This document shows, piece after piece, positions 24,840 to 35,814 of a DNA stretch of 64,000 bases. The DNA is from Maylandia zebra (Eukaryota > Chordata > Actinopteri > Cichliformes > Cichlidae): contig NC_135177.1 in NCBI RefSeq assembly GCF_041146795.1, positions 23,906,560-23,970,559 of the forward strand, written 5' to 3'. The position numbers were made by a program, and so were the translations under genes. A model generated the notes under the pieces. The model searched no databases. It saw nothing but the letters and a program-made list of their open reading frames with translations, and was not told the DNA's origin. Position 1 is the stretch's first letter. Each line of letters begins with the position of its first letter.

Positions 24840-25932
24840 AATTAAAGCATAAGCATGTAATAGTTATGCCATATAGTGCACTATAGCTGAAATACTTTTT
24901 TTTTTTAACTTATGCATAAAAATGAGTATTTTCTGCATATGTAAGAGATCTGAATACTTCCTGTACTGCCAATCTTGCTTCTCATCACATATTCTTCTTT
25001 CTGGCTGAGTGCATACACTAAGTGATGACCTATTTAGTGCAGTTTTATTTGACGGACTCTTGCATATCTTATTCGAATCAAACAATCTTATATATTATGC
25101 AGTAACAGTTCACCTCCTTCTGCCTCCTTACCTGCATCATCACTCCAGGACAGAACAGCACGTCCCTTTATTTTGTTGCTTCATTTCATTGTTATTCCAG
25201 TGTTCTTGCCACACTTTGTTAAAATCAGTTTAGAAACAGTTTTTATTGTGCATGTGTTGCTTTTATCCACAACCACCACACTCAAGTGACGATTTGGTGT
25301 GAGCGGTCAATTTATCAATTTATCAATTTTTTACAATATTTAAAAGGTTGGTTCTATCCAGATGCTGTATTTGTGCTTTATGTTGGTTGATTTGTATATT
25401 TAAGACATCAAAAATAACCAAGGATTTTTCCCAGTTTAGGTTTTGTATGGTTTTTCTGTTGAGCAATAAAGCTGTTTTTGAGTTCACGTTTTGTCTCCGG
25501 AGTCTGCACTGTGGGTCCTCCAGACCTGCACACAGCCAACACCTGACAATAGTAACTGATTTTTCAAATTACCGGTACATTTTATTGGTCTTTAAAACAA
25601 ACCATTTATTTTCTACATTTTATGTTCAGTTTTAATTTAATTCATTATATGGTGTTGCCTTCCTGCAAATTCAGTCTCTGGCATAAACCTGATATTGTCT
25701 TATCATTTAAACTCTTGTCATCTGTTTTAAGTCAAAACATTTAAATTTAACGATTCTCATGAATCTAGAATATCACTCCTATAACAGTCATATAATTATA
25801 TTTTATGCATTCAGAACTATTTACTTTTACAGTCTATTTACATACAGGTCATCCACCAGGATTTTAAAGTCTAACCATACAGGCCAGCAATGTCTATATT
25901 CATGTCTAAAATCTACAAGTACATTTTTGCTT
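24840..25932. other. gstk1 to Rap1GAP-like spacer
   Basis: Holds an LTR fragment at about 25440-25552 and candidate minus-strand poly(A) signals at 25581-25586 and 25605-25610 for the Rap1GAP-like gene. Nothing else is recognised. Confidence 0.45.
25440..25552 (+). mobile_element. LTR retrotransposon fragment (3' end of an LTR)
   Basis: A fossil fragment sharing phrases such as TTTTGAGTTCAC and GGAGTCTGCAC with the end of the solo LTR at 51450-52064 and finishing ACCTGACA. It is broken, with only the 3' part of one LTR left, and is clearly older or more degraded than that copy. Confidence 0.55.
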
Positions 25933-28900
25933 TTATATCTCCTCTTGAGGACTTGTTTGATCTTTGAGTTCAGCTGCCCCCAAACTGTCAGTGGGAGCAG
26001 GCAGAGGTCCTGAAGATTTGTCACTAAAAAGAACAAAAAGTGATTTGTTTTACTTCCTCAGCTCATACACAACTGAACATTTTAATTTTTTAGAATATTT
26101 TTATGAGTCTCACCTATCTCCATCTTTCTCTGTCTGTCAAGGAAGGTAGAGGAGAACATCAGTGCATTTAGTATGAATAATCTTATGACTTTATTCAAAC
26201 AGTTTCCATTGCACAGCAAGCTTTTTCTTTCTTTTTCTTTTTTTTACCTTAGCCTTCTGCGATGTGCTGCTAGCATTCTTCCTGGGGACCCCCAGATTCT
26301 CAAAAGAATGGCTCCGCACTCTGATGGCTCTCTGGTACAGGAGACAGAGGTAAGAACGCTTAGTTAAAATTGTAAATTCAAACATGCAAGTATTTCAGAG
26401 AAATACAAACATTCACCTTAAAGTTTTCAATAAATCCCCCACTTCCTTCAGATGGCCCCCGCAGGCCCTCTGAAGTGGGGACAGCAATCAGTGATTGATC
26501 CCCCATCATGCACTGGGAACGGGTGAAGAGTTCAGCCTGCAAGTTCTCCAGGAGTGATGAACGAGTGCGGAGCTTTGTATGAGTGAAGGAGGGGAAAATG
26601 CAAAGGGCAGAGGTCAAAGTCAGAAGAATAAAAAACACAGATATTCAATAATGAAGTGCATTAGGGAAAAGTGTTCCTCCATCTACCTCCAGTCTGCTGA
26701 ACTGCTCAGCCTTATAGCAGGATATCTCAGCGTTAATGAGTTTAGCCAGCAGAAACTCTCTGAACTTTGAATGCTAAAGGAAGGACAAAGGAAGACAAAC
26801 CTTGTGAGATATTTCACACACTGATTATACTGGTAAATACTGAGCTCCCTTAAATAAAGGACTGACACAGAGAGCAGGTGGAGCAGAAGCAACCTTTCAC
26901 TAATTAAATCAAGGTGTGTTCGCATTCAAGCAGTCTGAATGGTCAATGACGTCCAAAGGAGCAAAGCAAGGCAAGACAAAGGTTAGACTGACATGTTAAG
27001 CTGTGTCTTTTTAGAGCACATATTTAGACCTGTAAGGAAGGTGCAGGAGTTACTAGTAACACAAGCTCTGTTTTAGTGTCTCAATAAGCCATGACAGTGT
27101 GGCAATGAACCACAAAATACCAGAATTCTGAAACCACTTTCAGCCATCATATTACTATTTACACCTGTGCTCACTGTGACGAGTCGAACTGACATGTCTC
27201 CACTGAAGAAGGTTTGTCCACTAGAGCCCTAGTCTGGACAGCAAGTATACACTTTAGGGCCACTTTGCCACTGCCAGGTTGGACCTCCATGTTTTGAACT
27301 AGTGGTTATTTGAGTTACTGCTGCCTTCCTATCAGCTCAATCAGCCTGAATTGTTGACACAAGGATGAACTCTTCTTACCTTTTTCATGCGTCACAAATT
27401 GTTGTAGATCTTTTGGCCACTTACTCTCAACTTACGTAGCATGACTCCTATTTCTAAATATCTTGTGAGACCTCAAATTATTATGTAAATCTTTTCATAG
27501 CATGCAATGGGCCCCTCAGTACCAAGCAAGTAGGAAAAAAATTAGGAAGATTTCATTTCTGTAGCAAGCTCTGCCATCCAGAGATGAAGCAACAAAAGCT
27601 ATTAAACATTTGACGTCCACTGACATTTCTGGGAGAAAATCGCAGTGGACATCAAATGAATATTACTGACAAAGCAAATAAAGTACAATATACCTAAAAA
27701 AATATGAATTGGCTGTAGCTGTTGCATTAAAGAATAAATAAACACATAAACAAAGTATACTGAGACAGATGAAGCTCTGTTTTTTCTTACATCTGTAAAG
27801 ACAGGGGGATCTGGAAGCACTGGACCAAAGGGAGGAACATCTTCTCTTGCCGTGACAGACACCTGCAGAAGACAAAAATGGCAGAGATTAGCAGAGATTG
27901 TTGCATGATGTCAGTTTATCACAGATATATTTGAATCAACAGCTAGTCTCATCAGCTGGTTTTCAAACTGCCAGGGCATTCGCCCCTGACTGCCACCCAG
28001 CAGTCATTAAACCTGTACTCTACAGTGCCTCCTGCAGGTGGTCAGCCAGCCCATGTTGCCTGTTCAGGCTGTGTCTGAGTGTCAGAGTGGGCCCCGTGGG
28101 ATAAAGCCTGGTCATCAGGCTAGCTCCTTTGAGCTTCCTCCCAAGGTACATAGTATTCTGGTACCTGATGATTTTTTCTTCATCGGGGTTGTGTAAAATG
28201 CTCTTTGTCTGGTTCCCCAACAAGAAGAAATTTCCGTAGAAAGACCCAGTCAGGTTCAAAAGTTCCTAACAAATATAGCCCAGTCGTTCAGTCGTTCAGG
28301 ACGGATTGAAAGCAGCGCTGCCGTTCTTCCGCACTGAGGTGGTCCAGGCATCTAATTTGGATACCTCCCTTCAGTGTACCTCTGGATGAGAGGGAGGTCT
28401 GGAATTCTCTGGTTAGGGTGGATGGATGAATGGATATTTGTATCTATATGGCAGCATATAAGTAACAACAATGGCTTTGCAAAAATGTCAGTGTTAATGC
28501 TGTAAGACACCAGCACTACCACACAACCACTACATCACCGGGCCACCCAGCTGCTATATTCCTTTACAAATATGGTGAATTTATTCAATTTGCATTGATG
28601 GGGATGTATTTTGCCCACTTACTTGATATGCTGCTCCACCTGTTTCCTCTTGCCTCTGAATCCTCCGGACGACAATAAAACAGTGAAGGAAGTGAGACTT
28701 GATAACATCAGACAGAAAGGGGGTTTGGCCCTCCTGGCAGACCAAAGCTACGATGTCATTACCGATGTGCCTTTTTCTTTGTAGCTGTGCAGGGTGATGA
28801 GAAAAATGTTGGTTAGTGTCTAAAAATAAGTTGATTCGTCCCTCCCCACATAAACTTAACTACACATAATATCCTCAGAGAGACTCTCCTGTGAATCATC

Positions 28901-31900
28901 AGCACAAACAGACTGAGGATGATGTGATTAATGACCTGCTGTGGGTCACCCTCTGTGTAAGGCAGTTTAGTTGCGACATGAAACATGATTTCTCTCCCAT
29001 GAAAGGAAGTGTAGACTGCTTCACTTCCTGTCTGACCATGACACACATCCAGTCCTCCTCTAAAGCTGAGAAAAAGAGCGAGGAGAGAAGAAACCATGTG
29101 ATTTTCCACATTTCTTGTGTCACTTCTTCACATTGTCAGCATACTTTACCCCGTGAATCCTTGCAGCTGAACCGTCTCTCCCAGAATAGACAGGAACTCT
29201 TTAAACTCCTCACTTTCCTCATTGTTACCCAGTATGTCTTCCTCAGTGAGCTACAGAGAAATGGATTTCTCTGAGAGGGATTGGTTATGATATGCTGCCA
29301 TATTTTAGCCATTTTTTATAAAAATGCATGGCATTTTGAAGTAAAGCATCAGTTCTTACCTGCCTGTCCTTTTGGCACAAAACACCAAACTTGAAATTAG
29401 GAGAAACTCTGTGTTCATCAAATGTGGTTATAAGTTCTGGAGCCTGAGAGAGGAAGAAGAGAGAGTTGAAGAGCGAAGAGCTTCATAGAAAACATGCTGA
29501 CATGTCACAGTAGGAAAGGCACAGGGAGAAAAACCACATCAGGTTCTTTGTATTACCTTTCTGCTCACTGTCACACTGTTTGGGACACCCGTTTGTGTTT
29601 AACTGAGCCATTCTTATTGTTTTTGGTGACACCTGTGGCATTCCTCCTGTGACGTATGTGAAATATGTGTCAATTTTTCAAGTCATTTCAGAGCATATTA
29701 CCTTCAGGTAGCAGACCACGTCAAACTTTGAGGCAGTCACTCGGTCACAAAGCATCTAGAAAGAATGTGAGGAATAATTATAAGTGCTTGTCACGTATTC
29801 GGTGCTTGAAAGTGAGAACATTTATTCATGTACTGAGGTTTGATTTTGGGGTATCTTGAGCATTTCTTTTGGTTTATTTCTCCGTTTTCTGCTGCCTCTC
29901 AGAGTGAAACAATTTTTTTTTTACATATATATTACTCTTTTAGAAAAACTGCAAGATTAAAAAGTGCTACAGTCACCATCTGCAGTACTGCAAAAAGTGC
30001 TGTCTGCTCAGTAGCTCGTAGAACCACACTAGCAGCAGCAACTTGATGTGATTTGAAGATTTGAAGTTTCTGTATGACTTTATCAGACTCTCACTTCATT
30101 GCTTCAGTTCTTGGATGCTTGGAGACATTCCTTTACGCACAGCTCTCTTTAACTCCCACCACAGCATTCCATAGTTTGAAATCTAGACTTTGGACTGGGC
30201 CACTGAAACACCTTTATTCTTTTTTTTATGTCGCAGGTTTGCTGCTGAGTTTGAAATGATTGTCTTGTTGCATGGCCCTGCAGTAGCTTTAACTGGCCAA
30301 CCAGACAGATGGCCGCCTGTTTGATTCTCCTTTACATACAGAGGGGTTCATTGTCAACTTAATCACTGCATGAAGCTGCAAAACAAGCAAAACTATTGCC
30401 CCACCGCCACTGTGCTTAACAGTGTGCATGAGGTGTTTTAGGTAATATGTTGTGTTTGGATTTTGCCAAACACTGGACTGTGCACTGTGATCAAATACCT
30501 TCATTTTAGTCTCATCGGTCCAGAAGATATTGTTCCACAAATCTTGTGATTTACACAGCCGTAGCTTTGCAAACCTAAGTCATGCTGTCATGTTCATTTT
30601 AGAGAGAAGAGGCTTTCTCCTGGCAATGCTTCAAATGAACCATACTTGTTCAGTCATTATCTAATTGTGCTGTCATGAACTTTAACAGTTGATGTGCTAG
30701 CTGATGGCTGCAGAGTTTGAGATATAACTCTTGGGTTTTTTTTCTACGAGCATTGCACAATCTGACCTTGGGGTGAATTTGCTGGCATGTCCATTACTGG
30801 AACAGTGTGTCATTGTGTTAACACACACACCTAAAAACGGCCAGAAGTTATGGTTTTATGGAGGAAGTCAGACTTGCGGATGATTGTTTTAGCATCTTAC
30901 TGTCTTAATTCCTATGGAAGCATCAAGGGTGTGCTTAATTTTTCACAGAACAACATAGAGTCCAGTAAAAACTTTATTTTTCAGTGTAGAATGTAAGGCA
31001 ATAAACAGTCTATAAAGTAGTTAGCCTTAGCCGCTCATCGTTTAGCTATTATGATGTCAGTGCATCCATAAAAATAATAAAACACATATGTAAGCTTTTA
31101 AGTACTTTAAATACACAGAATGTGCACAATTAATGCTTTTACTTGAAATAATAGTTTATCATTTGTGGTTACTATTTTGCCAAATAGAAATATAGGTATG
31201 ATACAGTAAGAAGTTTGATACCTTTGCTAATTCAACTGCAGATGGCAGGGTGGGGAAAAGAGACACAGAGAAGACTCCATGCAGAGAACACTCCTTCATC
31301 CTGTGAGACATAAAGCACAATCATTATGCCTCCTTTTCTGTGATGCAGTTTCTTGTAATAATTGATCAACCACGCTCTACATTAAACATATAAACTATAA
31401 CAAAGAAACCTTAAAGATTCCTTTCAGAGATACTTTAAGATCTTTTGTGATGCACAGCATGCACACGGGAAGTTTTAAATGACCTTGTTATGCTTGTAAA
31501 AGTTGCATATTAAACCAGGATTGACTTCTAAAATGAAATTCTGCTTGTCCCATGACACCTTCACATCAGATTTAAGTCAGATAAACATTCCTCTTTCAGC
31601 ATATGAATCTGAAAGTTTACACAATAACCCTAGGAGAAAGACATTTTGGAGCTGAGGGGGCATTTAAGGAGAAGCACAATTTTCTGTTAAACATTTTTGG
31701 CTGCATTGTAGCTTAGAATAAAAAATGTCTCACAGTAAGCCAAAATAGCCAAAGATCACCTTAGAATCACCCTGAGCCTATTCTCCTCTTCCTCCAAACA
31801 CACAGAGAGAACCAGCGAGCCCAAAGTTGGATCCACTGCTGTGAAAGAGTGATGGTACTGCGTGGCAAAAGGGTTAAAACATTAATATCAATGCAGAAAG

Positions 31901-33062
31901 AATATTCCTATAGATTTTACAGTTAAAGTCTACTTACTCGTGAGCGGAAGAACTCGTGATAGATTTTGGCCTCACCGTCTCTCTCCATGATGTCATAGCT
32001 CTCTGGGTCAACGGCATAATGGGAAGAGGTGGGACTCACATCTACCAGTCTGTCCAGAGGGGGGTCTATCCAATAGCCTCCCAGTTTCGAAGGAAGGATA
32101 AGCGGCAGCTCTCTCCCAGTTGTAGAAAGTGGAGACTGACAGACACAAAAAAGAAGATGTTTGGGCTGATGTTTGTTTGGGGAAACACCTGTTATCATCA
32201 GTACAGAGCCTGTGTCACTTTTTTATTATTACTATCAAGTAGAGAAACCTTGAGAGGAAGGGGGAATTCACATCGTTGCTCATCGATCCTGCTGCCCTGA
32301 TGGACAAGAGCTTTAGTGATTACAAACATCTGCTGCTCAGGCATTGATGGATGCACACACTGCACAAAATGATGGACACTGTAACTCACCTGCAGCTTCT
32401 CAATGATTTCAAACAGCTCTGATTCCTAATATATATATAAAAAAGTGAAATTCAAGTTGAGAGAAAGGAAAGCAGAAGCACGGGTGAGGAAGAGGAACAT
32501 GACTCATATTTCAGTCTTTCTCTAAACGGACTTCTAGAAATGTAGAACATGGATATTCATCCCTTAGAGTGAATTAAAATTAAAGCGAGAAAGTGCACAC
32601 TAAAAATGATAAGGATGTCACCTTCTGGTTGCTGCTGGAAGAACGGAAAGGCTTGCGCTCACTGGTAGGAGAATCCAGGGTGTCCAGACTTTTGTCCTGC
32701 ACGAATTCAGGTCTGCAGCAACAGGTTGGTTTACACAGCAAGACAGCACAGTTAGTAACTCCTTACATTATACAGGAAAGGTTAACATGTTAACTCGAAA
32801 AAGCTGCAGTAGAGAGGAAAATAAAGCCTCACCCCGTCTCATCCCCACATGTGAATCTATCCACACTGTAAACAAGGAAGTAAGAGCTTTTCAGAAACTT
32901 CTGCATAAACAGACAAGATGACTTAAATCTAAAAAAAGTGCCGTTTGTTCAGGTTGTGCCGCTGCTCCAAGGACAATGCCAGTCCTAATTTAAGACTAAC
33001 AGTGTCTTTACTTACCTGCCATATGCCCCAAAAGTGAAACTTCTCTTTCTAGAGTAGGACAT
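25933..33062 (-). CDS. Rap1 GTPase-activating protein family member
   Basis: Should switch off Rap GTPases by supplying an Asn thumb. Exons in coding order: 33062-33016, 32865-32833, 32712-32622, 32425-32390, 32296-32249, 32135-31938, 31857-31760, 31300-31222, 29755-29702, 29443-29360, 29250-29150, 29065-28936, 28784-28623, 27862-27791, 26773-26687, 26572-26417, 26331-26248, 26133-26114 (20 nt), 26023-25933; every junction keeps phase, giving 556 aa. It starts [15 protein letters not shown] as in RAP1GAP/RAP1GAP2 isoforms. A GoLoco motif (Galpha-i/z binding) lies at 58-85, with [10 protein letters not shown] and [13 protein letters not shown]. The RapGAP core includes [23 protein letters not shown] and [10 protein letters not shown] with the catalytic Asn at 342. 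The tail after 492 is only about 65 aa, shorter than in RAP1GAP (about 663 aa total). Whether it is rap1gap, rap1gap2 or a third paralog is unresolved. Confidence 0.9.
27960..28445 (+). mobile_element. Decayed LINE-type repeat
   Basis: Phrases CTTCATCGGGGTTGTGTAAA near 28179, TGCTCTTTGTCTGGTTCCCC near 28199, GGTCCAGGCATCTAATTTGG near 28342 and a GGATGGATGAATGGAT tail near 28421 match a common fish retroelement repeat. It is very degraded and sits in an intron of the Rap1GAP-like gene. Confidence 0.55.
30060..30965 (-). mobile_element. Decayed Tc1-like element in Rap1GAP-like intron
   Basis: On the minus strand it encodes [19 protein letters not shown] and further on [13 protein letters not shown], the standard DDE transposase block. 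The frame is broken elsewhere. The family is the same as at 14104-14745, shown by the shared TTCCATAGGAATTAAG near the transposase start side (about 30915). It fills most of intron 29756-31221. Confidence 0.85.
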
Positions 33063-35209
33063 ATCATTCCTCTTTTCTCTCTCCATGCCTTTGGTGTCAC
33101 TGTGAATGTTTGTACATGCCAGTTTGGTGCTGAGTCAATCAGGGCTGGCTAAGGTTGAATTAATTCACTTTATCATTCTGTCACTCCTCTTCCTCCTCCT
33201 CTGCCCCCTGCCATTCACTCATTTAAGCTTCCCTTTCCTGCCTCTGTCCTGCTGTCAGCCAGACAGGCAGCATTAACCCGCTCGTGGTCACAGGTGCAGC
33301 CGCCGCCGCTAACTGTAAGATGGACACGGTCAGGTGCTCCACGCTGCTTCGCGCTATCGATCCCGAGTGACGCTTGTGGTAGTTTCACAGACCGGCTGAG
33401 CTTAAAGATAGGCGTGTAAATAAATAAAGAAATGAGTGAGACATTTTCTCCCGGACCTGCTACCCTTTGAGTCAGTGAGAATCATCAATTATTGACAGGT
33501 CACACAGTGAGGGTGAGGAGATAGACAGCAGGGGAGGGTGAAGGAGGGAGTGACAGAGAGAGAGGGATGGAAAAGGAAGTAAGAAAGCGAGAAAAACAGA
33601 AAGGCAGGAATACATGCAATGCAAAGCACTCACCTGTTGGTTCTAATGCATTAATGGTTGCTGTCTGTCTCTGTGTTTGTCATAATGTGTGTGTAACTCT
33701 GATGCCTTATTGTAAAATACGCCCAGTAAGAATAAATTGTACCAGAAATGTTCCTCCATTAGTTTTATGTGATTCGTCATATTTTATTCATTAAAATGAT
33801 TTATTTAGTATGGTTTTATTGCACTAATTATTATTTTAGTTCATGGTTCTCAACGTTGGAGCTTGTAATATTATTACTGAACTGGGAAAGAAGAAAAGAA
33901 ACCTCTGGTACAACAATTTGGATTCAAAATTGTAAACTTTATTCTGAGTATTGCTTTTTCATGAGCAGATGGACTAACTTTCTAAATTTCAATCACCAGC
34001 TCAAATAAAGCTATGACATTTAAGTGAAATATCTCTTTGAGGGAACTGCAATGGCAAACATTAAAGAATAATTTAAAAAGGAAAACAGGTGGCTTCCTTT
34101 CACACACAAACTTTGCAATGTATACAAGAATGCTCTGTTTAAAATGTCAATTTTATATATTTAAACAGCTAAACAGATAGGTTTAGCTATCAAGTAATCA
34201 TGGTTGAGTGAAAAGCATAGAGTACTCAAGTATAAGGGATATGACTGACAGAAAAAGATGCACCTCCACTGAACTGGACACTTCTGAAGCTGTGGTGGAA
34301 GTCACTGAGCAAACTGTTATCAATCATGACCACCTTCTGCACCACTTCCTGGACAGGCAGCAAATCACCTCCTCTTACGGACTGATAATTTCATACCACA
34401 TTTTGTCACCCTGTATGATTAAAGTCCACTCTACCTTTTATCATTAGTGTGTCCCACACTTATTTTGTTCCCCCTCACTGCAAACGTGTGTCTCAATTTC
34501 CTTATCATATTTCAAAATTTCCTGTTCCTCTTGTTGTGGCTAGAAGCAAGTTTTGTATTTTTGTTTGTTTGTTTGAAAAAGTACAGAACTGTAATAACAG
34601 AACTGTTATAACAAAAGAATTTCCCAAATCTGGGATAAATTCATTATTTCTTAGTTCTTATTATTTGGTATTTTAACATTTGTTAAATATCAATGGAGCT
34701 TGTTTTTCCCCTTTATACTAAAAAACTGACATCAGGTTGTTTTGAATATCAGATTGTAACTGGAGGCAGGACCTTACATTACAACTTATCCTGCCATTGC
34801 TCATTTACAAACTCAAATTTTAAACCCAAGTTTCAAGTTTTATTGTCATGTACAGATAAACAGTGTAGCCACATTTATCCATAATGAAATTCTTTGGCTC
34901 GTGCTCCTCAGCTTTAAATGAGCATATAGAGAGTGTGCAGCAACCCTGCTGCAAATATGTGACCTTTAAGTGTCTTTACACTCCTCCTTTTTAAATAGCT
35001 CTCTATTCGAGAGGCCTTTGTGCCTGCCTTCTTATCAATTGGTTACTTATTAACTGAAATGAGATTCAAATTCAAAATACCCTTATTTCTGTTGTTCACA
35101 CAGCAGTTTACTGTACGGTTAAGATGCCATTAAGAAGAAAAGAAGAAACGATTGGTTCACTGAAACGCCACTCAAACTGTACAGCGCTCTCATTGGTCAG
35201 AATCAAACT
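33063..35209. other. Divergent spacer between the Rap1GAP-like gene and casp2
   Basis: Head-to-head intergenic region. A GC-richer patch near 33290-33370 (GCAGCCGCCGCCGCTAAC at 33297) may mark the promoter of the minus-strand gene. TTTATTGTCATGTACAGATA at 34837 looks like a LINE-type tail fragment. No coding exon is recognised; the ORFs at 33769, 34208 and 34449 look random. Confidence 0.4.
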
Positions 35210-35359
35210 CGAAGAGTCTGATGGTCTGTTTACCCCGCGGAAGTTCGTCTGTGGCTTGTAGACGGGATGCTGTTAGTTTGCGTTTAGTAAAGGGACTTAC
35301 GGAGACATTTTGCTCATTTTTAGGGTGTGTTGATAGTCTGTTGCAGGAACAGAAGAGAG
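35210..35359 (+). other. Candidate casp2 5' noncoding exon
   Basis: Moderately GC-rich sequence ending AACAGAAGAGAG before a good donor, GTAAGTAG at 35360. The start is unknown. It would splice to an acceptor just before 35800, upstream of the casp2 ATG. A TAGC tetranucleotide run follows at about 35420-35440. Confidence 0.35.
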
Positions 35360-35814
35360 GTAAGTAGTGGGGATGCGGGGAGTCATATTAAACCCACTTC
35401 AGTGCAGAGAAAGTCGAAGTTAGCTAGCTAGTTAGCTAGCGTTTATCACCATCACCCAACACCATTTAGATTAGCGTAACTTCTCTTTTATTGTAACTCA
35501 GCATAGTAAACTTACATTGCTAATATTATACTTCCATTATTTTTCCTCTTTATCTTATTATTTGGTAGATACTTTACTGAGTTTACCATTGTATTGTTCA
35601 GCTTCTGTTGTTACTGGTTTATTATTGCTGGCTCAAAGAGTGCCTCATGGTAACGTTATCGCTTGTGTTGTATTTTGTTATAAGGGTGTAACTGAGGAGC
35701 CAAGCTAATAAAGTGACTGTTCCCAGTGTTGGACAAAAACGTCCATATGCTTGTATTGTTCACAATGTTCGTGTATCTTGTTACCTGCTCTGGATACAGT
35801 TTTTGAGGGGAAAA

